In this document: in pieces, positions 1 through 8,752 of the stretch | How the letters are laid out: each line of letters starts with the position of its first letter | How positions within the stretch are numbered: position 1 is the stretch's first letter | Assembly (NCBI GenBank): GCA_002255045.1 | Contig: NJEE01000002.1 | Span: 1 to 38,502, forward strand | Direction of reading: 5' to 3' | Source of the DNA: Candidatus Bathyarchaeota archaeon ex4484_205 | GTDB taxonomy: Archaea; Thermoproteota; EX4484-205 | Length of the DNA: 38,502 nucleotides | The notes under the pieces: model-generated | Database searches by the model: none | Told to the model about the DNA's origin: nothing | The model's input: the letters and a program-made list of their open reading frames with translations, nothing else | Made by a program: the position numbers and the translations under genes

Positions 1-722
1 GAGGGAGTCATCTCCTTCCTTCTTTAGCTGATAGAAGGCTGCAGCCACCTCGTAGAGAGAGACAGAATCCTCCTCTGTCATAACACCATCTCGTGTACGC
101 CTAAGTTCAGCCATATGTGCGCCCACACCAGAGACAAGACCCCAATCATGTACTAGTTTACGTATGTAAGTACCAGATTCGCACCCCACCCTAAAAAGTA
201 AATGCCTCCCATCAAATTCTAGGAGCTGTAAATAGTAAATTATTCTTCTCCTAAGTCTCCTAGCTACAGAGGATCTTAAAGGAGGCTTTTGATAGATCTC
301 ACCTACGAACTCTCTGACAGTGTCTTCCAGCTTATCTAAGGAGAGCTCTCTATGAAACTCCGCTATACCTACATATTCTTTACCTAACATATGCAGAAAC
401 TCTATAACTTTCTTGGATTCGTAAAGACAGATGGGGAGTACACCAGTCACAGCGGGATTTCCCCAAGTACTTCTAAGGTCCCGCTGTGGCCGGCGTACTC
501 GATGCTGGCGAAACGTTTAACCCAGGATACTACATCATGACTGGTGGGTCCAGCAGGTTTATCCAGAACTATAATGCCGAAGCGGATATGCTCAGCGGGA
601 TCTCTTTCGTCGGGTTTTGAACCATATTTTGGATCAGTCTCGGCAGTTTCCCTCACTTTTACCTCCTTATGTCTTCTCCAGGGAGGAAGCATACCTGAGG
701 AGTATTTGATGTCTAACCTCAA
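1..722 (-). CDS. cbf5: Cbf5/TruB-family rRNA pseudouridine synthase (dyskerin homologue), interrupted by a short intron; 3' end outside window
   Basis: Catalytic subunit of the archaeal H/ACA ribonucleoprotein, converting uridine to pseudouridine in rRNA. The first exon carries the family signature LDKPAGPTSHDVVSWVK and GHSGTL. The frame then runs into a stop. Removing 459-472 joins it in frame to exon 2, giving GHSGTLDPAVTGVLPI with the catalytic Asp at about residue 84. Exon 2 stays open to the window edge and shows the expected KPPLRSSVARRLR, ESGTYIRKL and GAHMAELRRTR motifs. The PUA end lies outside. Start: TTG at 722, after GGGAGGAG at the end of rpl14e; ATG at 692 is the alternative. 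The usual neighbours eL14 and Cmk are directly upstream. Identity is certain; the splicing is inferred from sequence and fold. Confidence 0.93.
459..472 (-). other. 14-nt bulge-helix-bulge intron in cbf5
   Basis: On the minus strand the segment AAGTACTTGGGGAA separates TTAG from ATCCC. The flanks CACAGCGGGA and TCCCGCTGTG (479-488 and 448-457) are perfect 10-bp complements. Inside them CCTT (475-478) can pair with GGGG (461-464), using two G-U pairs. This leaves two 3-nt bulges, AGA (472-474) and AAA (458-460), the archaeal splicing-endonuclease substrate shape. Cutting after the second base of each bulge rebuilds a GAT codon and the text TLDPAVTG. The intron-internal stem is very weak. Protein-gene introns in cbf5 are established for several Crenarchaeota; whether the position is the same needs alignment. 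Confidence 0.85.
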
Positions 723-723
723 T

Positions 724-996
724 TTACTCCTCCCTACTTTGCACGAACTCAAGGAGTTTGGAACGTCTGAGTGCCGCCATAACTTCTTTGTCAGAGGCAC
801 CTCTCTTTATTTTGACAGTTTTGTCTGTAGGGTGTATATGTCTCACATTGACTCGACGTCTTCGGATCCCTGTGAGTTCCTTCGGACCGGTGATTACTAC
901 ATATTTCTCATCGATCTCGTCTACAACAATACATTTCAGCCCTTTTTCTCTTCCCCGCAACTTCACACAAATTCTACCCACATTGATTGCTGCCAT
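724..996 (-). CDS. rpl14e: 50S ribosomal protein eL14
   Basis: Archaeal/eukaryotic-type large-subunit protein with an SH3-like KOW fold. The N-terminus AAINVGRICVKLRGREKGLKCIVVDEIDEKYV matches the KOW stretch of eL14, and RRRVNVRHIHPT follows as in the family. The length, 90 aa, is typical for archaea. It starts 3 nt after the cmk stop. Its own last codons, AGG GAG GAG, supply a Shine-Dalgarno site for the cbf5 TTG start. Order cmk-rpl14e-cbf5 is widely conserved in archaea. Confidence 0.94.
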   Translation of the reverse strand: MAAINVGRICVKLRGREKGLKCIVVDEIDEKYVVITGPKELTGIRRRRVNVRHIHPTDKTVKIKRGASDKEVMAALRRSKLLEFVQSREE

Positions 997-999
997 ACT

Positions 1000-1545
1000 T
1001 TAAACACCCCTACTTCTAATATAAGCTTCTACCGCCACTTCAAGTATTTTAAGGTTTAATTCTATAGGGAAGAGAGCAGTATTAAGTATTAAGTCATATA
1101 TGGAAAGATCTGAGATGTCAAAGCCATAAAAGTCCAGAAATCTCTTTCTTTCCGATTCCTCACGGGACATTGTCTCTCTGAGGGCGACTTCATAGGACTT
1201 ATTTTCTCGATTGGCTATCCTTTCCACTCTCACTTTAAGAGGTGCAGACAAATAAATTTTGTATACATTTTCTATGTCTTTTGCTAACCAGCCTGCCAGA
1301 AGGCTGTCTAACACCACACCCCCTCGTTCCAGTAGTTCCCGAGACCTGTCATCAATCATCCTATCAATAGAAGAATTTTCTTCACAATATCTATTAAACT
1401 CCTCTACACTCATTTGATGTTCAGATGCGAGGGAACGAAAAAGAGTACCTGCAGAGACGTATTTCAGGTTAAATTTCTCAGAGAGATAGCGGGCATAGGT
1501 AGATTTTCCTACACCATGTGGACCACTTATAGTCACAGAGAACAA
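1000..1545 (-). CDS. cmk: Cytidylate kinase
   Basis: Phosphorylates CMP/dCMP using ATP. The P-loop GPHGVGKST is at residues 8-16, followed by the NMP-binding segment YVSAGTLFRSLA and a basic lid region (RVERIANRENKSYEVALRET). At 181 aa it is the short archaeal form. It lies between the EMC3-like gene (6-nt gap) and rpl14e in the conserved tail of the spc-type cluster. In many archaea rpl34e sits in this neighbourhood; it is not here. Confidence 0.92.
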   Translation of the reverse strand: MFSVTISGPHGVGKSTYARYLSEKFNLKYVSAGTLFRSLASEHQMSVEEFNRYCEENSSIDRMIDDRSRELLERGGVVLDSLLAGWLAKDIENVYKIYLSAPLKVRVERIANRENKSYEVALRETMSREESERKRFLDFYGFDISDLSIYDLILNTALFPIELNLKILEVAVEAYIRSRGV

Positions 1546-1551
1546 GAGGAG

Positions 1552-2010
1552 TCACCCACCATACCTGTATTTAAATACACGGTTCCAGATACTTTGAGCC
1601 CACATAAAGACTATGAAATACCACCAAATTATTGGCATGTAGCCGCTCTCAATATCCGTCAGGAGATATATGGTATATGGCGGATATCGTATTATAGGCT
1701 TAGTCGTAAATAAGGGAATCACAAACCAGAAGAATGGGAGGAGAATACCCATTGAAATAAACATCCGCTTCATATTTGCAGAGGACACCTTATTTCTCAA
1801 CTGTTGAATATACACCGCTTTCTTCTCAAGATTTCTTAAAGCTTTCTTATCTCCTGACTTTTTGGCTTCTTTCAACGCTTCCTCGAAGGCTTTCACCTCT
1901 TCGAGATACTGCTTCAAGACCTCAGGATGAAGAATCTTATTTGAAATAAAGGTAGTAGTGAAGGAGACAGCAAAAACTAATATAGTGAAGAGTAAAGCAT
2001 CTACGAACAT
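1552..2010 (-). CDS. EMC3/TMCO1-like (DUF106) membrane protein, Oxa1-superfamily insertase homologue
   Basis: Probable membrane-protein insertase. The 152-aa chain has an N-terminal membrane segment (about residues 4-24), a charged helical hairpin (about 30-75, rich in Lys/Glu) and two further hydrophobic segments (about 83-102 and 126-144). This is the layout of the archaeal DUF106 family, related to YidC/Oxa1, EMC3 and TMCO1. Its ATG overlaps the adkA stop (TAATG), with GGAGGT upstream, so translation is coupled. Location just after secY and adkA suits a role in membrane insertion. Assignment is by topology and context. Confidence 0.85.
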   Translation of the reverse strand: MFVDALLFTILVFAVSFTTTFISNKILHPEVLKQYLEEVKAFEEALKEAKKSGDKKALRNLEKKAVYIQQLRNKVSSANMKRMFISMGILLPFFWFVIPLFTTKPIIRYPPYTIYLLTDIESGYMPIIWWYFIVFMWAQSIWNRVFKYRYGG

Positions 2011-2603
2011 TAGGAGACACCTCCAAAGATGATGTCAAACATGTATTGGGAGGCGTCCCCCAACCTTCCTTCGTGATTCTCAACGATACCTATACTTGCA
2101 CCGGTTAGTATGCCTATTGTGAAGGCTGTTGAGATTGTCATCTCAACCTCCTTACGTATTTCATCCAAGGATAGAGAGTCTCTGACGCGAGTGGTGTCAG
2201 ACATTCTTCTCCTGGCTATCTCCTCAGGCTCTGCAACCACTACCAGTATGGAGTCAGGTTTCAGAGTGTTCAGAATACTATATGGTAATCCTACTAGATA
2301 CAATCCTTTTCCAGCTCTTATTATTGCATGGGTGTCTATTATTAAGGCGTCATATTTCCCACTCATCTCCACAAGCTTCTCAGCAGCTCTCTTCTGTAGA
2401 TGTTTCTGCACACTCAATGGGAGCTTTCGGAGCATATCTCTATCTCCCTTAAATCCCTCGTTTCTTGCAATTTCGAGCATCACACTCCCATATGTAACGC
2501 TGAGAGCTTTCTTTCTCTGTTCTTCAGCCAATTGGAGAAAGCCATTAACTACGCTTGTTTTACCAACCCCTGGTATACCTACAACTATGACTCTTAAACC
2601 CAT
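2010..2603 (-). CDS. adkA: Archaeal adenylate kinase
   Basis: Interconverts ATP plus AMP with two ADP. It belongs to the archaeal AdkA type, different from bacterial Adk: P-loop GIPGVGKTSVV at residues 9-19, then SVTYGSVMLEIARNEG, then DALIIDTHAIIRAGKGLYLVGLP. The length of 197 aa is normal. It lies 45 nt beyond secY. The C-terminus FGGVS is encoded by GGAGGT, which acts as the ribosome binding site of the overlapping DUF106 gene. Confidence 0.95.
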   Translation of the reverse strand: MGLRVIVVGIPGVGKTSVVNGFLQLAEEQRKKALSVTYGSVMLEIARNEGFKGDRDMLRKLPLSVQKHLQKRAAEKLVEMSGKYDALIIDTHAIIRAGKGLYLVGLPYSILNTLKPDSILVVVAEPEEIARRRMSDTTRVRDSLSLDEIRKEVEMTISTAFTIGILTGASIGIVENHEGRLGDASQYMFDIIFGGVS

Positions 2604-2648
2604 TAGAACTCGAAATACTACCTAGACTTTTAAAGATTGTTATGAGTA

Positions 2649-4067
2649 TTATTTCTCCCCAAGTAGACGAGAAAGCTCAGGATAGAGTTCCATGGCTTGC
2701 TCTCTCTGTAATAACTCATAGTATTGATATACTATCCCCACCGAGAGCAAGATACCTGTACCTGACCCATATACTCCTAGAAAATCACCTAACACTGATA
2801 TCAAACCAACAAGTAAACCACCTAGAATCGTTACTGCAGGTATATATCTAGAGAGAACTGTGGAGACCGGGGAGACTGCTCTTCTAAAGCCAGGTATCAT
2901 TACACCAGAATCCACAAGCTGTCTGGCTACACTATCAGGATCCATTCCGGAGATGGTGAGCCAAGTAGCCGAGAAGATAATGCAAATGGAGATTAGGATC
3001 GCCATATATATTAATGCCCTGAGAGGATCTAGGAGGACGTTTGTGACACCTCTTGGAGGGGTAATATAGTATATGAGGCCACTAATTGGTGTTCCAGTCG
3101 TTGAGTTAAATTTACCAATGAAGTCTGCCAATAAGGTCCCAGAGAGAGCAGGGTTGGATTGAACAATATTGCCCACCAGGTAAAGATCTGTGAAAAGGGT
3201 TGAAGCAAGTATTACAGGAATATTTGAAACATAGAGAAGTTTTACGGGGTATATACCACCATATCCTCGGAACTGTGAAGAAACTATTGGAATATTCACC
3301 TGAATCCCCTGAAGATATATCACGAAGATTATCATCGCAATGGTTACAACGAGGCCGAGCATAGTTGGTTGATAGGGAGACGGCCTAATGTAAAATGAGG
3401 CTATAGGATCCTCTCCTGCAAGTATGGCTTGGAAATATGCTATTATAGCACCATGTGCCTGACCGCCTTCCACAGGGAAGGGATTGAGAGCAGACCACCA
3501 GATAGCCTTCGCCACACCGGCAAGAATAAAGAGGCTTACACCACTACCAAGCCCCCAGCCCTTTTGGAGAAGCTCATCCATTAACATGAGGATTAGAGTA
3601 GCTATAAAGAGCTGAAGAATCATAATGAGCCCGGAGAAGAGAGGAAGATGCCCATACTGCCCACCTACTACATAAGCAATTGCCGAAAAGAGAGCTATGA
3701 GCAGTGAGAGAAACTTACTCGCAGTAGTGAAGAGAGCTCTATCTTCAGGGTTTGATGGATCATAAGATATTATACCGGAGCCGGCGAGAAGCTGGAGTAT
3801 AAGACCGCCAGTAACTATTGGACCTATTCCTAACTCAAGGATGCTTCCTCTGGATCCACCTACTATGACCCTAATTGGGGCAAAGGGATCTCCACCCTCG
3901 AGTGTGGCCACACCATAAAGGGGAACCTGTGACATAATGAGATATATAATAAGCACTAAGCCAGTCCAGATAAGTTTCCTACCTAGATCAACTCTCCTCT
4001 TTGGTGGTGCCACTTCAGGAAGAAACTTGGCGATTGGCTTGAATGTCAAAAAGAACCTACCTGCCAA
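2649..4067 (-). CDS. secY: SecY, protein-conducting channel subunit alpha (Sec61 alpha)
   Basis: Pore subunit of the Sec translocon in the plasma membrane. The 472-aa chain has ten hydrophobic segments. Diagnostic stretches include SQVPLYGV, GLGSGVSLFI in the middle, and the cytoplasmic-loop region RGYGGIYPVKLLYVSNIPVIL. A TTG start at 4067 lies two bases after the rpl15 stop. The partner SecE is encoded in the second ribosomal cluster at 25328. SecG/Sec61 beta is not seen in the window. Confidence 0.97.
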   Translation of the reverse strand: MAGRFFLTFKPIAKFLPEVAPPKRRVDLGRKLIWTGLVLIIYLIMSQVPLYGVATLEGGDPFAPIRVIVGGSRGSILELGIGPIVTGGLILQLLAGSGIISYDPSNPEDRALFTTASKFLSLLIALFSAIAYVVGGQYGHLPLFSGLIMILQLFIATLILMLMDELLQKGWGLGSGVSLFILAGVAKAIWWSALNPFPVEGGQAHGAIIAYFQAILAGEDPIASFYIRPSPYQPTMLGLVVTIAMIIFVIYLQGIQVNIPIVSSQFRGYGGIYPVKLLYVSNIPVILASTLFTDLYLVGNIVQSNPALSGTLLADFIGKFNSTTGTPISGLIYYITPPRGVTNVLLDPLRALIYMAILISICIIFSATWLTISGMDPDSVARQLVDSGVMIPGFRRAVSPVSTVLSRYIPAVTILGGLLVGLISVLGDFLGVYGSGTGILLSVGIVYQYYELLQREQAMELYPELSRLLGEK

Positions 4068-4069
4068 AA

Positions 4070-4495
4070 TCAGGAAGCCTCCTTAACCTCCACCACTCCT
4101 CCAGCAGCTTCTATCTTTTCAGTAGCCAATTTTGTGGAGTGGAGTGTTATTATATGATATGAGTTGGAGACGAAGCCTCCTCCGAGGAGCTTAACATACC
4201 CTAATTTAGTGAGGTCAATTATAGTTCTGCCATCCTTATTCTTCTTATTATTAAGATTAGAAGCCAGTTCATCGAGTGCCCCTACATTAATAACCCGAGG
4301 TTTCTTACGGAGAGGTTTCCTCACAAACCCGTATCTTCCTTCATACTTGGGCTCTGGAGGGTTCCATTTATGTTTATGAGTACCTGCCTTTCCTTTACCT
4401 CCTTTCATACCTGACTTCCTATGTTGACCTACTTGACCATAACCGTGTGTCCGACTGCCTCTGTATTTTCTGGTCTTCCTAAGTTTATGTGGCAT
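4070..4495 (-). CDS. rpl15: 50S ribosomal protein uL15
   Basis: Large-subunit protein. Its Gly/Lys/Arg-rich N-terminus (RKTRKYRGSRTHGYGQVGQHRKSG) matches archaeal uL15, followed by the globular part with VNVGALDELASNL and VKLLGGG. The length of 141 aa is usual. It sits between rpl30 and secY as in nearly all archaea, with GAAGGGTGTAGG ahead of the ATG. Confidence 0.96.
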   Translation of the reverse strand: MPHKLRKTRKYRGSRTHGYGQVGQHRKSGMKGGKGKAGTHKHKWNPPEPKYEGRYGFVRKPLRKKPRVINVGALDELASNLNNKKNKDGRTIIDLTKLGYVKLLGGGFVSNSYHIITLHSTKLATEKIEAAGGVVEVKEAS

Positions 4496-4513
4496 ATTCC
4501 TACACCCTTCAGA

Positions 4514-4990
4514 TTATATCATCCTATCTATTAATTTATTGATTTCAGGTCCCCAGTACCCTAATACACCTCCTTCTTTCACACCCTTCTTAACGGTACG
4601 TTTATATCCGCCTTTTGGAGGATGTAGCCTGAATACAGGTTTTACACCATCTAGTTTATTAAGAGAAATTGAGCCGTTGAGAAGTGCGTCTGCAAACTCC
4701 TCCAGCGAGGAGTAACCTATATCCTTAAGGAAGCCCTCAGTTAAAGGTCTATTGCCCCTCAACCTGCCTCTCTTTTTGAGAAGTTTAATTAGGATATCTC
4801 GGGAGATCTCTCCCCAGGCTATATAGTCCTTAACCTTTTGAAGCTGACCTTTTAATGACGGAGACATACGCAGAAGAACGGCATTATTCACATGATTAAG
4901 ACGGAGAGATCTTAAGGCATATGAAACATCATGACGTACATTCACGGTACCTCTAATCCGTACAAGGATTAGCAGAGAGTTTTCACTCAA
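4514..4990 (-). CDS. rpl30: 50S ribosomal protein uL30
   Basis: Archaeal uL30 with the N-terminal domain LILVRIRGTVNVRHDVSYALRSLRLNHVNNAVLLR and the archaeal C-terminal extension ending RTVKKGVKEGGVLGYWGPEINKLI. At 158 aa it is the long archaeal form. The start is TTG at 4990 behind GGGGGGTG at the end of rps5. It is the fourth-last ribosomal gene before secY in the usual order uS5-uL30-uL15-SecY. Confidence 0.95.
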   Translation of the reverse strand: MSENSLLILVRIRGTVNVRHDVSYALRSLRLNHVNNAVLLRMSPSLKGQLQKVKDYIAWGEISRDILIKLLKKRGRLRGNRPLTEGFLKDIGYSSLEEFADALLNGSISLNKLDGVKPVFRLHPPKGGYKRTVKKGVKEGGVLGYWGPEINKLIDRMI

Positions 4991-4993
4991 TTA

Positions 4994-5635
4994 TTACACC
5001 CCCCATAACTCAGGAGTCAATGTTGTCGCAGTCTTCTTCAACGCTTCAAATGTTGCATTGGCGAAGGAGATTGCAGTAGAGGTAGAGCCTCGGGTAAAAG
5101 ACCAACAATCCTGGATTCCAGCCATCCGGAGCACAGTCTTGGCAGTATCTCCTATAACTAGACCCAAGCCCCGTGGACCAGGCATTAGTTTAACCCTTAC
5201 ACTCCCACAGGAGCCCTCTACTATGAAAGGAAGAGAGTGAGGAGAGTTACATCGACACTCCCAGCTCCCACAACCACGCCTAACAACAATGATGTTTTTC
5301 TTGGCGTCAGCCACAGCTTTCTCAATGGCATCACGCACCTGAACTGCCTTTCCCCGCCCCAAACCTACATGACCACCCATATCACCCACTACCACCAATG
5401 CTCTGAACCTATTCCTCTCCCCAGCGTCTGTCTGCTTCTGGACGAGATCAATGGATATGACTTCTTCAGTTAATCTGGGAAGCAGTACATCCACTATTTC
5501 AGGCTCCCTGATTCGGAAGCCTCGCTGGAAAATCTCTTCTAGGGAGGAGATCTTTCCCTCCTTTACAAGACGACCTAACATTGTCTTTGGAGTCCAACTA
5601 TCCAGTATCGAATAAGAGGAAGCTTCATCAGACAT
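4994..5635 (-). CDS. rps5: 30S ribosomal protein uS5
   Basis: Small-subunit protein at the mRNA entry tunnel, involved in decoding accuracy. The double-stranded-RNA-binding-like domain reads [22 protein letters not shown], followed by [17 protein letters not shown] and [26 protein letters not shown] chose the ATG at 5635 (213 aa): GGAGGAG, encoded by the Gly-Gly of rpl18, lies just upstream, and the start overlaps the rpl18 stop by 8 nt. The upstream TTG at 5653 is the alternative. Confidence 0.95.
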   Translation of the reverse strand: MSDEASSYSILDSWTPKTMLGRLVKEGKISSLEEIFQRGFRIREPEIVDVLLPRLTEEVISIDLVQKQTDAGERNRFRALVVVGDMGGHVGLGRGKAVQVRDAIEKAVADAKKNIIVVRRGCGSWECRCNSPHSLPFIVEGSCGSVRVKLMPGPRGLGLVIGDTAKTVLRMAGIQDCWSFTRGSTSTAISFANATFEALKKTATTLTPELWGV

Positions 5636-6236
5636 TCCTATTTTCTCCTCCAAACCTCTTCAGGATCTCCTTTTCAATCTTCCGTATGAGAGTTGGGATT
5701 TTTTTACGTCCCAGCTTCTTCTTAACGAGACAGAACTGAACACCATCAAAATCAGGCATAGAATACAATTCATTAATATAGGAGTTGATATGCTCCCCAT
5801 AGATTCGGTTTTCATCTGGGAGAATAGCTGGGCTGTGTGGAACTTCGATGCCAGCCTTCACAACACCATATAGAGCAGCGAAGACCCTATTTCCTTTTGT
5901 TGGCCTCACCAGACCTATATCTAAAACAGCCTTTTTTATACCAACCTTCTCGGCTTTCAGACCAGCAATTAACCCCGTTAAGTAAGCGGCAGGCACACAT
6001 TTGAATGAGAGAGGCCAATTATATTTAGCAAGAATTTTCGAGAAAACAGCCATTTTAGTGTAATCTCCTTCAGGCTGGGCTTCTACAAATTGGATGTAAA
6101 TATATCTGTTTGAAGGCCTCACAACGAGGCGAGGGAGGCCGCTTTTGAGAAGGGCTGCACGCTGCCTATAGTCAGTGAGGTGAAGACGTCTCCTCTTTAG
6201 GGTAAGCCTGTATCTTGGACCCATATGTCTAGGCAC
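5628..6236 (-). CDS. rpl18: 50S ribosomal protein uL18
   Basis: 5S rRNA-binding protein of the archaeal/eukaryotic L5 type, 202 aa. Recognisable segments: [37 protein letters not shown] and [28 protein letters not shown] start at 6236, overlapping the end of rpl19e by 8 nt. The C-terminus FGGENRNV is encoded by GGAGGAGAAAATAGG, which doubles as the rps5 ribosome binding site. Confidence 0.95.
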   Translation of the reverse strand: MPRHMGPRYRLTLKRRRLHLTDYRQRAALLKSGLPRLVVRPSNRYIYIQFVEAQPEGDYTKMAVFSKILAKYNWPLSFKCVPAAYLTGLIAGLKAEKVGIKKAVLDIGLVRPTKGNRVFAALYGVVKAGIEVPHSPAILPDENRIYGEHINSYINELYSMPDFDGVQFCLVKKKLGRKKIPTLIRKIEKEILKRFGGENRNV

Positions 6237-6684
6237 TTCTGACGCCCTCCTTCATCATTCTTATAAATGATCTGAGAGCTCTCAAGCTATGGAAACTGCC
6301 TCCTTTAATTCTCCGATAAAGATAGCGGTATTCTTTCCTATCTAAGTATCCCTTTTCTCTCAGAAGACGGATATATCGTCTCTGGGCTCTGACCCTCATT
6401 ATCCAAAGTCTCTTGCGTGGCATCCTTGCATCTTTGCCTCCTTTCCTTGAGCCGTGACCGCGGCGTCTCCCTTTACGTCTCTTTTTAACTCTCTCCAACC
6501 ACCTCCCACGGGAATTACCCTTCCCAGGCAGTTTACGCACTATACCTAACCCTATAAGCTTCCTAACATCACCCCTTGTAATCGCATCTTCAACCTCATC
6601 CAGCCGTTCTGGATCGATCCACACTCTAGACTCACCGACCTTGAGAATATCTGCAGCCATCCTCCGCACTGTCTTCACACCCAT
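6229..6684 (-). CDS. rpl19e: 50S ribosomal protein eL19
   Basis: Archaeal/eukaryotic-specific large-subunit protein. It opens GVKTVRRMAADILKVGESRVWIDPERLDEVEDAITRGDVRKLI, then has the very basic strip KKRRKGRRRGHGSRKG and the C-terminal helix region RAQRRYIRLLREKGYLD. The length, 151 aa, is as expected. An AGAGAGGTAG site precedes the ATG and the start follows the rpl32e stop by 7 nt. Confidence 0.96.
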   Translation of the reverse strand: MGVKTVRRMAADILKVGESRVWIDPERLDEVEDAITRGDVRKLIGLGIVRKLPGKGNSRGRWLERVKKRRKGRRRGHGSRKGGKDARMPRKRLWIMRVRAQRRYIRLLREKGYLDRKEYRYLYRRIKGGSFHSLRALRSFIRMMKEGVRSA

Positions 6685-6691
6685 CTTTGTT

Positions 6692-7084
6692 CTACCTCTC
6701 TAGACGTGGCTTCTTATAAGGATTCAAGACCTTTAGACTCATTTCCTCCGCAATTTCTGTAAGAATCCTTCTCTTTCTAGCACCCAGCTTACCTGAAAGC
6801 CGAATGGCTATATCCGTTTGACCCTTAAGCCTTCTAAGTTCTTCCTCATTTCTAACATATACTTCTCTATATCCTGAAGGATGCAACCCCCTGATGATCT
6901 TTGGGGACCTATAGCCTATTTTTACTCTTACAGGCCAGCCTTTTCTCTCCAGCCTCATCTTGTTATCGATGCCTTTTGGTTTCCGCCATCCTGTCTCTAG
7001 ACGTTTATATCTCCAGCTCTCAAAACGTATGAACTTAGGTTTTTTAAACCGTCTTTTTAGTCTAGCAAGCTTAGCTGGATCCAT
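6692..7084 (-). CDS. rpl32e: 50S ribosomal protein eL32
   Basis: Archaeal/eukaryotic large-subunit protein. Conserved core: FIRFESWRYKRLETGWRKPKGIDNKMR, followed by VKIGYRSPKIIRGLHPSGY. The ATG at 7084 (130 aa, [15 protein letters not shown]) gives the normal length. An upstream in-frame start at 7120 would add 12 residues embedded in rpl6 and is less likely. The 3' end of rpl6 overlaps this start by 14 nt. Confidence 0.94.
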   Translation of the reverse strand: MDPAKLARLKRRFKKPKFIRFESWRYKRLETGWRKPKGIDNKMRLERKGWPVRVKIGYRSPKIIRGLHPSGYREVYVRNEEELRRLKGQTDIAIRLSGKLGARKRRILTEIAEEMSLKVLNPYKKPRLER

Positions 7085-7637
7085 TACCACCAAACCCCTT
7101 TTCCACCACATATATTCCATCTAGGAAGATACGGGTGTCCTTCCCTTTTATCACCGTTGCAAGCTCCAAGTTTGCCGCGGTTTGCGTTACTTTTTCAATA
7201 TCAATACCCTTAATAGTTATCTCTTCACCCTCTACCTTGACTTCGATATCAGGACTCATAATTCTCGCGACTCTCGGCGCTCTTTCCCCTATAAAGTTCT
7301 CTATGAGAATTTTATCTCTAACAACCTTTACATTCATAGGGAAGTGAGACTGAACCATTATTAGTTTACAGTAGTATCCCTCCTTCACCCCCCGTATCAT
7401 GTTCCTTATGTGCTTTACTATTGTGCCAACAATGGACTTTCCCCTCCTACCCTTTATAGTACTCACTACACTTATGACATTATTTTCTTTAATTAAGGAG
7501 ATAGGAGCATGGGAGAAATCACGCTCCAAGCTTCCTAATGGACCTTTCACTCTCACCTTTAGCCCCTCTACTTCGAGCTCAATATCATCAGGGATTTCTA
7601 CTGAACGCTTCCATCCTACTTCCTGCTCAGTAGACAT
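7071..7637 (-). CDS. rpl6: 50S ribosomal protein uL6
   Basis: Large-subunit protein near the sarcin-ricin loop. Two repeated alpha/beta domains are visible: [22 protein letters not shown] near the N-terminus and [26 protein letters not shown] in the second half. ATG at 7637 (MSTEQEVGW, 188 aa) is preceded by GGGAGG, encoded by the GG of the rps8 C-terminus. An upstream in-frame start at 7655 has less support. Confidence 0.95.
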   Translation of the reverse strand: MSTEQEVGWKRSVEIPDDIELEVEGLKVRVKGPLGSLERDFSHAPISLIKENNVISVVSTIKGRRGKSIVGTIVKHIRNMIRGVKEGYYCKLIMVQSHFPMNVKVVRDKILIENFIGERAPRVARIMSPDIEVKVEGEEITIKGIDIEKVTQTAANLELATVIKGKDTRIFLDGIYVVEKGFGGNGSS

Positions 7638-8019
7638 ATGCCAGCAACCTCCCACCAGTATGTTTTGCTTTAGCTTCTCTATGGTCCATAACGCCCTGCG
7701 GAGTTGAAATAATTAGAACTCCAATATTACTTGCAGGAAGATATCGTCTCTCCCATTTCTCGATATCTCTAAACTTTACAGGGAATCTTGGTTTAATCAC
7801 GCCACATTTATTTATACGCCCTAGTAACTGGACCCTGAACTTCCCTGCACGGCCATCATCTATGAATTCAAATTCTCCAATATAGCCAGATTTCTGCATA
7901 ATTCTAAGAACTTGAGCAATCAGGTTTGAGGCAGGTTTTACAATACAATCTCTGTGATTTCTTGCCTCACTATTGTTTATTGCTGAGAGGGCGTCCGCAA
8001 GGGGATCGTTAAGTGCCAA
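7627..8019 (-). CDS. rps8: 30S ribosomal protein uS8
   Basis: Binds the central domain of 16S rRNA. The N-terminus [29 protein letters not shown] is the uS8 signature. The C-terminus has the conserved Ser-Thr loop ([17 protein letters not shown]) and ends GGRLLAYVY. 130 aa is normal for archaea. The TTG start at 8019 has a strong GGAGGTGA ribosome binding site five bases upstream. Confidence 0.96.
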   Translation of the reverse strand: MALNDPLADALSAINNSEARNHRDCIVKPASNLIAQVLRIMQKSGYIGEFEFIDDGRAGKFRVQLLGRINKCGVIKPRFPVKFRDIEKWERRYLPASNIGVLIISTPQGVMDHREAKAKHTGGRLLAYVY

Positions 8020-8039
8020 TTATTTCACCTCCATAGTCG

Positions 8040-8201
8040 TCACATATATTTCCTGAAGCCCAAGTCTTCAGCCACCTCTCTAAAACAGTGCCTACAGTAA
8101 TATAATCCATAGAGTCTAATTATCGGTCCATAGCTTCCACATCGTATGCACTGCCGAGAACCTTTTCCGAATTTTCTTATTTTCTTACCTCGTTTTCCCA
8201 T
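8040..8201 (-). CDS. rps14: 30S ribosomal protein uS14, zinc-binding type
   Basis: A 53-aa protein starting [18 protein letters not shown]. It has a four-cysteine zinc site, CIRC near residue 18 and CRHC near residue 36, and ends [10 protein letters not shown], as archaeal uS14. The start ATG overlaps the rpl5 stop by one base (TAATG). Position between uL5 and uS8 is the universal one. Confidence 0.95.
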   Translation of the reverse strand: MGKRGKKIRKFGKGSRQCIRCGSYGPIIRLYGLYYCRHCFREVAEDLGFRKYM

Positions 8202-8752
8202 TATTTCTTATCCTCCACTATTTGAACATTGAAAGTGTTCCTCATAAACTCTATGGCTGCCTCCTTAGTTACCCTGTGTTTGGAGCCTATCTTGCTTCTC
8301 TTACGTTTCCGTAATGCAACTCTATATCCAGGTCTAGAAAGACGAACAATTATATCCATTCCAAAAATTCCAATTTCAGGATCATATTTCACATCAGGAA
8401 GTTGAATATGTTCCTTTATTCCAAACCCAAAGTTACCATATTCATCGAAGGAGGAAGCTCTTAATTTAAAGTCCACGGCCTCTAGAGCTTTCTTGAGGAA
8501 GCCTACTGCGGCGTCGCCTCTGAGAGTGACTCTTACAGATATTGGTTCTCTCTTTCTTATTCCAAAATCTCGTATAGTCTTCTTTGCTTTACCCTCAATG
8601 GGTTTCATGCCGGTCAGTATCTCTAAAAGGGTTCTAGCTTTCTCCAGGCGTTCTCCTGAAGTACCTACACCTATATGCACTATTACTTTGTCTATTTTTA
8701 TACTACGCATTATATTCTCTTCTGCTGTCACAAGCTGGGCAGACTGATCCAA
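8201..8752 (-). CDS. rpl5: 50S ribosomal protein uL5
   Basis: Binds 5S rRNA in the central protuberance. Conserved motifs: [45 protein letters not shown], and [24 protein letters not shown]. The TTG at 8752 (183 aa) has GGAGGTGA six bases upstream, encoded by the GGE of rps4e. ATG at 8710 is the alternative start, with only a weak ribosome binding site. Confidence 0.95.
   Translation of the reverse strand: MDQSAQLVTAEENIMRSIKIDKVIVHIGVGTSGERLEKARTLLEILTGMKPIEGKAKKTIRDFGIRKREPISVRVTLRGDAAVGFLKKALEAVDFKLRASSFDEYGNFGFGIKEHIQLPDVKYDPEIGIFGMDIIVRLSRPGYRVALRKRKRSKIGSKHRVTKEAAIEFMRNTFNVQIVEDKK

Noticed and set aside
447-800. cbf5 as a pseudogene or frameshifted gene
   Set aside because: The disturbed part is an exact 14-nt unit within a bulge-helix-bulge fold, its removal restores the universal TLDP motif, and exon 2 is clean for 152 codons. 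An intron explains all of this better than decay.
5628-5653. TTG start for uS5 at 5653
   Set aside because: The ATG at 5635 has the better-spaced GGAGGAG and a natural overlap with the uL18 stop.
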